This document shows, piece by piece, positions 1 to 6,092 of a DNA stretch of 12,378 nucleotides. The DNA is from Thomasclavelia spiroformis (GTDB lineage: Bacteria; Bacillota_I; Bacilli_A; Erysipelotrichales; Coprobacillaceae), in NCBI GenBank assembly GCA_018369555.1, contig JAGZCC010000065.1:1-12378 (forward strand), written 5' to 3'. Each line of letters begins with the position of its first letter. Positions within the stretch are counted from its first letter, which is position 1. The position numbers and the translations under genes are program-made. The notes beneath the pieces are model-generated. The model was not told the DNA's origin. It saw nothing but the letters and a program-made list of their open reading frames with translations, and did no database searches.

Positions 1-1
1 A

Positions 2-115
2 GTTACAGCCTTCTTAAACTTAAGATTAATTCCAAATAAAGATTTATTAGGAGATTTAATCAATCAAGCAGAAGGATTAGAAAGTGCAAATTATACCAAA
101 GCAACATTTAATGGA
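2..115 (+). repeat. Left copy of a FIVAR-coding direct repeat shared with the right edge of the window
   Basis: By hand alignment without gaps, these 114 bases match 12265-12378 at 97 positions (about 85%), and the encoded 38 residues match at 31. Both copies are in frame and on the same strand. The shared block probably continues outside the window on both sides. It marks the two surface genes as paralogues. Confidence 0.85.
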
Positions 116-382
116 TTAACAAAAGCTTTAAATGAAGCTAAAGTAGTATTTGATAATCCAAATGCAACACAAAAAGAAGTAGATAATGCAAAAGATGTAT
201 TAGAAAAAGCAATTAGTGGTTTACAAACAGTGACTGTAGATAACACAGTAAAAGCACCAGTAAGTAATGGTGATACAACTGCAAGTGTAAAAACAGGTGA
301 TGATGTTAATATGTTAGGAACACTTGGATTAATTTCATCATTGGGTGTTATTGCATATCTAAAAAAGAAAAAAGAAAAATAG
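2..382 (+). CDS. C-terminal end of a cell-wall-anchored FIVAR-repeat surface protein (5' partial)
   Basis: The reading frame is open from the left edge and ends at TAG 380-382, giving the last 126 residues of a larger protein whose start lies outside the window. Residues about 13-80 form one helical FIVAR-type repeat (LINQAEGL, NYTKATF, then ATQKEVDNA). A short Thr/Ser/Gly linker leads to a sorting signal: VKTGD at 287-301 in place of canonical LPxTG, a hydrophobic segment (from MLGTLGLISS) and a KKKKEK tail. This layout is that of sortase substrates covalently linked to peptidoglycan; the VKTGD variant is one I associate with Erysipelotrichia and relatives. No sortase gene is in the window. 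The FIVAR segment is nearly the same as the one at the right edge, so the missing upstream part may resemble the large gene at 9007. The specific function is unknown. The call as a surface-anchored protein is secure; sortase recognition of this variant is inferred. Confidence 0.85.
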   Translation, partial: VTAFLNLRLIPNKDLLGDLINQAEGLESANYTKATFNGLTKALNEAKVVFDNPNATQKEVDNAKDVLEKAISGLQTVTVDNTVKAPVSNGDTTASVKTGDDVNMLGTLGLISSLGVIAYLKKKKEK

Positions 383-510
383 TATAACAAACAAAAAACA
401 GTAGCGTCATGTGATGATATGATTCCACTAAAGTAGACACATAAAAAAACAAAAGTGTGTTGTCTATGGAGGTGGAATCATATCAATGTTACTGTTTTTT
501 GTTGGCTATA
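383..510. repeat. Long imperfect inverted repeat (about 128 bp), possible terminator or MITE-like element
   Basis: It begins immediately after the surface-gene stop codon. Three paired blocks are visible: 390-403 with 490-503 (14 bp, AACAAAAAACAGTA), 415-428 with 472-485 (14 bp, core GATATGATTCCAC) and 434-439 with 461-466 (TAGACA/TGTCTA), with TATA at both outer ends. The left arm carries about seven extra bases between the first two blocks. The inner hairpin is followed by TTTTTT at 495-500, so the element could terminate the upstream transcript. Its size and near-symmetric ends also fit a miniature inverted-repeat element or an IS remnant. There is no transposase frame inside. The pairing is directly visible; the role is not. 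Confidence 0.6.
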
Positions 511-727
511 GAGAAAAAGTTACTGTCAGATGTAATGAACTCCTAATTGTTGATAGTAATGTCATAGATTAAGAGATTATTTTAAGAGTAGATGATTTTG
601 ATATAGGTGTAGAGTTGATAGGAGTATTAAATCTAAATTTTGTTCTTTGGTTTAGGGATAATTTTATTTATATGTAAATTTTTTATTTAAATGATAAAAA
701 AATATATGAAATTTGTAATAAATAATA
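511..727. other. AT-rich intergenic stretch with no supported gene
   Basis: Between the inverted repeat and the PurF-like gene I see no RNA gene, no terminator and no intact coding frame. One plus-strand frame reads from ATG 486 to TAA 675-677 but is interrupted by TAA at 570-572, has no convincing ribosome binding site and begins inside the inverted repeat. It could be a decayed small gene but is better treated as noncoding. No purine riboswitch is recognisable ahead of the downstream gene. Confidence 0.5.
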
Positions 728-755
728 TACAATAGGGGTGTACAATTAGGAGGAG
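728..755 (+). promoter_or_regulatory. Likely -10 element and strong ribosome binding site of the PurF-like gene
   Basis: TACAAT at 728-733 (within TATACAAT) is a fair -10 hexamer, but the matching -35 position (about 705-710, TATGAA) is poor, so the promoter call is weak. AGGAGGAG at 748-755 is a near-ideal Shine-Dalgarno sequence six bases before ATG 762 and fixes that start. Confidence 0.4.
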
Positions 756-761
756 TTAGTA

Positions 762-2171
762 ATGAGTGGATTTTTTGGTGTAGCCTCAAAAGAGAGCTGT
801 GTATTAGATTTGTTTTTTGGAGTTGATTATCATTCACATTTAGGGACAAGACGCGCTGGAATGGCAGTACATGGGGTTGATGGATTTCAAAGATCAATTC
901 ATAATATTCAAAACTCGCCTTTTCGAACTAAATTTGAAAAGGATATCGAAGAATTTGAAGGGAATTTAGGTGTTGGATGTATTTCTGATAATGAAGCACA
1001 GCCTTTATTAGTTAAATCTAGTGTAGGGTCATTTGCTATTACTACTGTTGGTAGAATTAATAATTTTGAACAATTAAAGAATCAATGTTTTGAGCATGGA
1101 ACAACACACTTTTTAGAAATGAGTTCTGGTGAAATTAATCCAACTGAATTAGTAGCAGCATTAATTAGTCAAAAAGAAAATATTGTTGAAGGAATTAAGC
1201 ATGCTCAAGAATTAATAAAGGGGTCAATGAGCATTTTAATTTTAACATCTGAAGGAATATATGCAGCAAGAGATAAGCTTGGTAGAACCCCTGTAGTTAT
1301 TGGGGAAAAATCTAACGGTTATTGTGTAACTTTTGAAAGTAGTGCATTTTTAAATTTAGGATATCATCATTATCGAGATTTAGGGCCTGGAGAAATTGTT
1401 TTTATGCAACCTAATAAGATTGAGGTTAAACAAGAGCCTGGAAATGAAATGAAAATTTGTTCATTTTTGTGGGTTTATTATGGATATCCAACTTCAACAT
1501 ATGAAGGAGTAAATGTTGAATGCATGCGTAATCGTTGTGGTAGTTTATTAGCAGGGCGAGATGATGTTCATCCTGATTGTGTTGCTGGGGTTCCAGATTC
1601 AGGGATAGCTCATGCAGTGGGGTATGCTAATGCATCTAATATACCATTTGCTAGACCGTTTATTAAATATACGCCAACATGGCCTCGTTCATTTATGCCT
1701 ACGAGTCAAAAACAACGTAATATGATTGCCAAAATGAAATTAATTCCTGTAAAGGAGTTAATCAAAGACAAAAAGTTATTATTGATTGATGATTCAATTG
1801 TTCGTGGTACACAATTGGGAGAAACAACACAATTTTTATATGACAGTGGAGCAAAAGAAGTACATGTACGTCCAGCATGTCCACCAATTATGTTTGGTTG
1901 TAAATATTTGAATTTTTCACGTTCTAGTTCAGAATTGGATTTGATTACTCGTCGTGTAATTCAAAAATTAGAAGGTGATAATGTTTGTGAAGAAGTGTTA
2001 AAAGAATATGCTGATCCTGATAGTGAAAGATACAAAACAATGTGTGAAGAAATTAGAAGACGTTCTAATTTTACATCGCTTAGATATCATCGTTTAGATG
2101 ATATGGTGCAAGCAATTGGTTTAGATAAATGTAAATTATGCACGTATTGTTGGGATGGAAATGAAGATTAG
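762..2171 (+). CDS. PurF-like amidophosphoribosyltransferase with degenerate glutaminase site
   Basis: This 469-residue protein has the two-domain layout of PurF: an N-terminal Ntn glutaminase-like fold (about 2-225) and a C-terminal phosphoribosyltransferase fold. The PRPP loop LLLIDDSIVRGT is at 339-350, and the length is close to canonical PurF. Known PurF makes 5-phosphoribosylamine from PRPP and glutamine, the first step of purine synthesis. Here the glutaminase nucleophile, always Cys directly after Met, is Ser2 (MSGFFGV). The region aligned with the substrate-binding Arg reads GVGCISD, and the usual NG oxyanion pair reads VG (96-97). Cysteines matching the B. subtilis-type 4Fe-4S ligands look retained: C233, C380 (or C373) and CKLC at 457-460. 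Similar Ser/Gly-starting paralogues occur in Bacteroides and other gut anaerobes. It may use ammonia, or have another PRPP-dependent role. The gene stands alone, without other pur genes nearby. Family assignment is firm; the reaction is uncertain. Confidence 0.85.
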   Translation: MSGFFGVASKESCVLDLFFGVDYHSHLGTRRAGMAVHGVDGFQRSIHNIQNSPFRTKFEKDIEEFEGNLGVGCISDNEAQPLLVKSSVGSFAITTVGRINNFEQLKNQCFEHGTTHFLEMSSGEINPTELVAALISQKENIVEGIKHAQELIKGSMSILILTSEGIYAARDKLGRTPVVIGEKSNGYCVTFESSAFLNLGYHHYRDLGPGEIVFMQPNKIEVKQEPGNEMKICSFLWVYYGYPTSTYEGVNVECMRNRCGSLLAGRDDVHPDCVAGVPDSGIAHAVGYANASNIPFARPFIKYTPTWPRSFMPTSQKQRNMIAKMKLIPVKELIKDKKLLLIDDSIVRGTQLGETTQFLYDSGAKEVHVRPACPPIMFGCKYLNFSRSSSELDLITRRVIQKLEGDNVCEEVLKEYADPDSERYKTMCEEIRRRSNFTSLRYHRLDDMVQAIGLDKCKLCTYCWDGNED

Positions 2172-2192
2172 GACTGTGTTTACAGTCCTTTT
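2171..2192 (+). terminator. Intrinsic terminator of the PurF-like gene
   Basis: A perfect 7-bp stem, GGACTGT (2171-2177) with ACAGTCC (2182-2188), closes a GTTT loop and is followed by TTTT then G. The stem begins on the last base of the stop codon. The short T tract suggests incomplete termination, so some readthrough into the channel gene is plausible. Confidence 0.7.
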
Positions 2193-2213
2193 GTAATATG
2201 GGGAATATTTTAA

Positions 2214-2570
2214 ATGATAGAATGTTTAATAGTCGGGCTAGGTGGATTTATTGGAGCAACTTGTCGTTATTTAATGGGCTTGATACTGTTTAAAGTAACT
2301 TTTTTAAATACAATGATTATTAATGTTATCGGGGCAATAATAATCGGTTTGGTTGTTGCTTTAGGAAGTAAATATACTTTAGATAATAGAATCATATTAT
2401 TTTTAAAAGTAGGGATATGTGGAGGATTTACTACATTTTCAACTTTTTCTTTGGAAGTAACTGATTTAATTAGTGATGGGAAGGTGCTAATAGCGTTTAT
2501 ATATCTATTATTGACTGTGCTATTTTGTATATTAGGAGTCTGGGGAGGAAAATGCCTAGTGATTAAGTAA
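2214..2570 (+). CDS. fluC: Fluoride ion channel FluC (CrcB)
   Basis: This 118-residue membrane protein has four hydrophobic segments and the family signatures in order: GGFIGATCRY at 10-19, the pore asparagine region at N37 with NVIGA, and GGFTTFSTFS at 70-79, which holds the phenylalanine-box residues F75 and F78 and the central sodium-site backbone. FluC forms an antiparallel dual-topology dimer in the cytoplasmic membrane that lets fluoride leave the cell. One gene is present, so a homodimer is expected; many Firmicutes instead carry a tandem pair for a heterodimer. ATG 2214 is preceded by GGGGAA (2200-2205), a moderate ribosome binding site. It lies 42 bases after the PurF-like gene behind a weak terminator, with no fluoride (crcB-motif) riboswitch visible, so expression may depend on readthrough. 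Confidence 0.93.
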   Translation: MIECLIVGLGGFIGATCRYLMGLILFKVTFLNTMIINVIGAIIIGLVVALGSKYTLDNRIILFLKVGICGGFTTFSTFSLEVTDLISDGKVLIAFIYLLLTVLFCILGVWGGKCLVIK

Positions 2571-2580
2571 AATATTTTAG

Positions 2581-2610
2581 TTGATATTTATATTGAAAGA
2601 AAAATGATAT
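2581..2610 (+). promoter_or_regulatory. Candidate sigma-A promoter of the penicillin-binding protein gene
   Basis: TTGATA (2581-2586) and TGATAT (2605-2610) are separated by 18 bases. This gives a start about 20 bases ahead of the AGGAGG ribosome binding site at 2623-2628. The hexamers are reasonable but such matches are frequent in AT-rich DNA. Confidence 0.4.
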
Positions 2611-2636
2611 ACTTAAGTTGTTAGGAGGAAATTAAT

Positions 2637-4637
2637 ATGTATGATGTTTATTATAAAAAAAATAATCAAAAGAAGATTATTTTGATTATTGTGGGTATAA
2701 TTGCAGTTGTATGTGGGGTAGTAATTACATTTATGGTATTATCAGGTGATGATTCTAAAGAGGTATTAGAGGATTATTATGTAAAAGTTGAAAATGGTAA
2801 ATATAAACAACTTTATGCAATGCTTGATGATGAATCTAGAAAAAATTATAGTCAGGATGAATTTATAGAAAGAAATAAAAATATTTATGAAGGTATTGAA
2901 GCAAAAAATATTAAAATAGAAATTATAGATAATGAAGATGGAAAATTAAAATATCATGTAAATATGGATACTCTTGCAGGAAAAGTAAAATTTGATAATG
3001 AAACAGTAATAAATGATGGAAAAATATCTTGGGATGATAGCTTTATTTACCCTGCTTTAAAAAAAGATTATAAAATAAGAGTACGTCAAGATGAAGCTGC
3101 TAGAGGAAGTATAAATGATAGAAATGGAAATATGTTAGCTGGTGAAGGTGAAGCATATTCAGTTGGATTAGTACCAGGTAAATTAAGTGGTGAAAATGAT
3201 TATGAAAAAATAGGACAATTATTAGGACTAACAAAAGAAAATATTCAAAAAATAATGAGTGCATCATGGATTAAGGATGATTCATTTGTTCCTTTGAAAG
3301 TAATTGCTAAAAATGATGAAACATTGAAGAATAATTTATTAACAATACCTGGAGTTAAATTATCAACAACGATTGTAAGAACATATCCGTATGGTGAAGT
3401 TACAGCACATTTAACAGGATATATGCAAAAAGTAAATGCCGATGATTTAAAACAACATAAAGGTGAAGGGTATAGTGAAACATCTTATATTGGTCGTAGT
3501 GGGATTGAAGCTGCATATGAAAAAGAATTAAAAGGAACAGACGGTATAGAAATATATATTGCAAATAGTGATGGTGATGAAATCTCTACTATTGCAAATC
3601 AAGAAAAAAAAGATGGAAAAGATATTAATTTGACGATTGATATAAATTTACAAAATGAGTTATATAATGCTTATCAACAAGATAAAAGTGCTTCTGTAGC
3701 GATGAATCCTAGCACAGGAGAGATTCTTGCATTAGTAAGTACCCCATCATTTAATAGTAATGATTTTATTTTAGGAATGTCTGTAGAAAAATGGGATGAA
3801 TTAAATAATCATGAAATGAAGCCGTTGAATAATCGGTTTAAAGCAACATTTGTTCCTGGTTCTTCTATGAAACCAATTACTGGTGCAATTGGTTTAGATA
3901 CTAATTCATTAGATAAAGATAAGGATTTTGGTGCTGAGATGAAATGGCAAAAAGCTTCAAGTTGGGGAAGTTATTATGTAACAACTTTACATGCTCCTGA
4001 ACCTAATAATTTAAAAAATGCATTGATTTACTCAGATAATGTATATTTTGCAAAAGCCGCATTAGAAATTGGAAAAGATAATTTAGTAAGTGGTTATAAA
4101 AAGTTAAAAATTGGTGAAAAAATTCCATTTGAATTATCTTTAAATAAATCACAATATACAAGAGATAAATTTAATGATGAAATCCAAATTGCAGATAGCG
4201 GTTATGGACAAGGTCAAATGCTAATGAATCCAGTTCAAATGGCATCTATTTATAGTGCTTTTGTAAATAATGGAGATATCATGATACCGCATATTATAAA
4301 AGATACAGATTCAAAAATATGGATTGAAAAGGCCTTTAGTGAAGCTACAGCAAAAGAAATATGTGAAGATTTAAAAGGGGTTATTAGTGATCCTAATGGA
4401 ACTGCATATGCAATAAATAACAGTAAATATGAATTAGCTGGTAAAACCGGAACCGGGGAGATTAAAGCATCACAAGATGATATTACTGGAACAGAAATTG
4501 GATGGTTTACAGTTATGACTGTTAATAATGATAACCCAATTGTTATTACATCAATGGTAGAAGATGTAAAAAATAGAGGTGGTAGTGGTTATGTTGTTAA
4601 TTGTACAAAACAATTATTGGATAATTATTTGAAATAA
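2637..4637 (+). CDS. Class B penicillin-binding protein, PBP2a/MecA-like architecture
   Basis: The protein has 666 residues, close to S. aureus PBP2a. Domains in order: one membrane anchor (about 13-35); an NTF2-like MecA_N domain (about 38-145, with VLEDYYVKVENGKY); a PBP dimer domain opening with RGSINDRNG at 156-164; and a transpeptidase domain (about 345-660). The catalytic motifs are intact: SSMK (S409, K412), SDN (466-468) and KTGTG (603-607). It should cross-link peptidoglycan on the outer face of the membrane as a monofunctional transpeptidase. Proteins of this layout (PBP2a, Enterococcus PBP5) often bind beta-lactams weakly, but affinity cannot be read from this sequence and chromosomal versions are common in Firmicutes. 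The start is set by AGGAGG at 2623-2628. Base composition matches its neighbours. No terminator is visible after the stop, so transcription may run on into the trpS leader. Confidence 0.92.
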   Translation: MYDVYYKKNNQKKIILIIVGIIAVVCGVVITFMVLSGDDSKEVLEDYYVKVENGKYKQLYAMLDDESRKNYSQDEFIERNKNIYEGIEAKNIKIEIIDNEDGKLKYHVNMDTLAGKVKFDNETVINDGKISWDDSFIYPALKKDYKIRVRQDEAARGSINDRNGNMLAGEGEAYSVGLVPGKLSGENDYEKIGQLLGLTKENIQKIMSASWIKDDSFVPLKVIAKNDETLKNNLLTIPGVKLSTTIVRTYPYGEVTAHLTGYMQKVNADDLKQHKGEGYSETSYIGRSGIEAAYEKELKGTDGIEIYIANSDGDEISTIANQEKKDGKDINLTIDINLQNELYNAYQQDKSASVAMNPSTGEILALVSTPSFNSNDFILGMSVEKWDELNNHEMKPLNNRFKATFVPGSSMKPITGAIGLDTNSLDKDKDFGAEMKWQKASSWGSYYVTTLHAPEPNNLKNALIYSDNVYFAKAALEIGKDNLVSGYKKLKIGEKIPFELSLNKSQYTRDKFNDEIQIADSGYGQGQMLMNPVQMASIYSAFVNNGDIMIPHIIKDTDSKIWIEKAFSEATAKEICEDLKGVISDPNGTAYAINNSKYELAGKTGTGEIKASQDDITGTEIGWFTVMTVNNDNPIVITSMVEDVKNRGGSGYVVNCTKQLLDNYLK

Positions 4638-4662
4638 AGTAATTGGATTATTAAAAATAGTA

Positions 4663-4691
4663 TTGACTTCAAAGTTATTAAGATTTATCAT
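4663..4691 (+). promoter_or_regulatory. Promoter of the trpS leader transcript
   Basis: TTGACT (4663-4668) and TATCAT (4686-4691) lie exactly 17 bases apart. This is the best sigma-A promoter in the window, and it sits where a T-box transcript should start (about 4698). Confidence 0.7.
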
Positions 4692-4697
4692 AAAAAG

Positions 4698-4926
4698 GAA
4701 AGTAAATTCGATTATCTAGGAATAGTAGTTAACAGTGTTTTAATTTAAGAGACTTGATGGCTGGTGAAAATCAAGATAGAACGGTTAATGAATGGACCTG
4801 GCTAGAAGCAAAATGAACCCATTGGAAGTAGTAGCGCCGTGCTTTTCGCGTTAAGAAAAACAGACATGATAGTGTCTTACAAGGTGGCATAGTGGTTTTT
4901 ATCCTTGAGGATAAAAACCTTTTTAT
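4698..4926 (+). ncRNA. Tryptophan T-box riboswitch leader of trpS
   Basis: The leader shows T-box landmarks in the expected order. Stem I parts are AAGAGAC at 4747-4753, GGTGAAAATCA at 4763-4773 and AGAAC; then the specifier loop GAATGGACC with codon TGG at 4793-4795 (tryptophan). A stem-III-like hairpin AGACA/TGTCT lies at 4862-4877. The T-box proper, AAGGTGGCATAG, starts at 4881. Its TGGC (4885-4888) would pair with a GCCA acceptor end, which fits the G discriminator of bacterial tRNA-Trp. CCTT at 4903-4906 can pair with AAGG 4881-4884 as antiterminator, competing with the terminator. Uncharged tRNA-Trp should therefore allow trpS transcription. The T-box differs from the usual AGGGTGGNACCGCG, so the A2 helix looks weak. 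The 5' end is inferred from the promoter. Confidence 0.85.
4894..4925 (+). terminator. T-box-controlled terminator ahead of trpS
   Basis: The stem GGTTTTTATCC (4894-4904) pairs perfectly with GGATAAAAACC (4909-4919) around a TTGA loop, followed by six T (4920-4925). The left arm contains the bases needed for the antiterminator, as expected for a transcriptional T-box switch. Confidence 0.88.
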
Positions 4927-4944
4927 TTTAAAGGAGTTTTAGAA

Positions 4945-6018
4945 ATGAAAAATATTATTTTAACAGGTGACCGTCCTACAGGTAGATTACATTTAGGACA
5001 TTATGTAGGTTCTCTTAGAAGAAGAGTTGAGTTACAAAATTCAGGAAAATTTGATGAAATTTATGTAATGATTGCTGATTCACAAGCATTAACTGATAAT
5101 GCAGATAATCCAGAAAAAGTACGTCGTAATATTTTAGAAGTAGCTTTGGACTATATGTCAGTAGGATTAAATCCTGAAAAATCAACAATGTTTATTCAAT
5201 CACAAGTTCCAGCGTTATTTGAATTTACAGCATATTATATGAACTTAGTAACTGTTTCTAGATTACAAAGAAATCCAACTATTAAAGAAGAAATTAAACA
5301 ACGTGGATTTGAAACTAGTATACCAGTTGGATTTTTGAATTATCCTGTATCTCAAGCAGCTGATATTACTGCTTTTGATGCAACTTGTGTACCCGTAGGT
5401 GAAGATCAAATGCCTTTGATTGAACAAACTAAGGAAATCGTTCATAGTTTTAATCGTATTTATGGTGATGTTTTGGTTGAACCGCAAATCATGCTTTCAG
5501 AAAATGAAGTTTGTCAAAGGTTACCAGGAATTGATGGTAAAGCTAAAATGTCTAAATCAATTGGTAACTGTATTTATTTATCTGATTCTAGTGAGGAAGT
5601 TAAAAAGAAAGTTATGAGTATGTATACTGATCCTAATCATTTAAAAGTTTCAGATCCAGGAACTGTTGAGGGAAATACAGTATTTACATATTTAGATTGT
5701 TTTTGTAAAGATGAATATTTTGAAAAATATTTACCTGATTATAAAAATCTTGATGAATTGAAAGCTCATTATCGTCGAGGTGGGTTAGGTGATGTTAAGA
5801 TTAAAAAATTCTTATTTAATGTTTTAGAAGAAACATTAAATCCAATTAGAATTAAACGTAGTGAATTACAACAAGATATATCTTATGTTATGAATGTATT
5901 AGAAGAAGGTTGTAAAAAAGCTAATGAAAAAGCTAATAATACTTTAAAAAGAACTAAAGATGCGATGAAAATTAATTATTTTGATGATCAAGATAGTATA
6001 ACTGAATATTTTAAATAA
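4945..6018 (+). CDS. trpS: Tryptophanyl-tRNA synthetase
   Basis: This 357-residue class Ic aminoacyl-tRNA synthetase attaches tryptophan to tRNA-Trp in the cytoplasm using ATP. The HIGH-type signature is HLGH at 16-19 (in PTGRLHLGHYVG), and KMSKS is at 201-205 in a GKAKMSKSIGN context. VGEDQMPLIEQTKEI at 151-165 is a characteristic TrpRS stretch. The length is slightly above the roughly 330 residues of the Bacillus enzyme, matching the variant seen in Clostridia, Streptococcus and relatives. ATG 4945 follows AAGGAG at 4931-4936. The gene is monocistronic between its own T-box leader and a strong terminator, and the UGG specifier independently supports the amino acid assignment. Confidence 0.97.
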   Translation: MKNIILTGDRPTGRLHLGHYVGSLRRRVELQNSGKFDEIYVMIADSQALTDNADNPEKVRRNILEVALDYMSVGLNPEKSTMFIQSQVPALFEFTAYYMNLVTVSRLQRNPTIKEEIKQRGFETSIPVGFLNYPVSQAADITAFDATCVPVGEDQMPLIEQTKEIVHSFNRIYGDVLVEPQIMLSENEVCQRLPGIDGKAKMSKSIGNCIYLSDSSEEVKKKVMSMYTDPNHLKVSDPGTVEGNTVFTYLDCFCKDEYFEKYLPDYKNLDELKAHYRRGGLGDVKIKKFLFNVLEETLNPIRIKRSELQQDISYVMNVLEEGCKKANEKANNTLKRTKDAMKINYFDDQDSITEYFK

Positions 6019-6040
6019 AAGCCCATGAGGGCTTTTTTCT
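6017..6040 (+). terminator. Intrinsic terminator of trpS
   Basis: AAAAGCCC (6017-6024) pairs with GGGCTTTT (6029-6036) around an ATGA loop, with six T at 6033-6038. It overlaps the trpS stop codon and isolates trpS from the downstream eutH unit. Confidence 0.9.
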
Positions 6041-6052
6041 TATCTTTAAGAA

Positions 6053-6091
6053 TGATAAAATACTATCAGAATATTGAAAGTTGAGGGAAAC
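6053..6091 (+). promoter_or_regulatory. Possible extended -10 promoter and Shine-Dalgarno site of eutH
   Basis: TGATAAAAT at 6053-6061 reads as an extended -10 (TG, one base, TAAAAT) directly after the trpS terminator; no convincing -35 is present. The ribosome binding site is GAGGGAAAC at 6083-6091, and it decides for ATG 6093 rather than an in-frame TTG at 6081, which would overlap it. The same nine bases are perfectly complementary to 8763-8771 in the structured region at the end of this operon. Confidence 0.4.
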
Positions 6092-6092
6092 T

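Noticed and set aside
91..390. Minus-strand open frame opposite the left surface gene
   Set aside because: It is the complement of a well-supported plus-strand coding region with A-rich codons; its Phe/Ser/Thr-rich product is a by-product of that composition.
486..677. Plus-strand frame from ATG 486 to TAA 677, a possible small gene between the inverted repeat and the PurF-like gene
   Set aside because: It contains an in-frame TAA at 570-572, has no clear ribosome binding site and starts inside the inverted repeat. It resembles no family I know. It is at most a decayed remnant.
2172..2213. Fluoride riboswitch ahead of fluC
   Set aside because: The 42-base gap is largely a terminator hairpin and holds none of the conserved crcB-motif pairing.
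5263..5617. Open frames on both strands inside trpS
   Set aside because: Both overlap the conserved core of TrpRS, including the KMSKS region, with no ribosome binding site or recognisable product.
6081..6092. TTG 6081 as an upstream start for eutH
   Set aside because: It would place the start codon on the GAGGGAAAC ribosome binding site; ATG 6093 has correct spacing and matches where EutH proteins begin.
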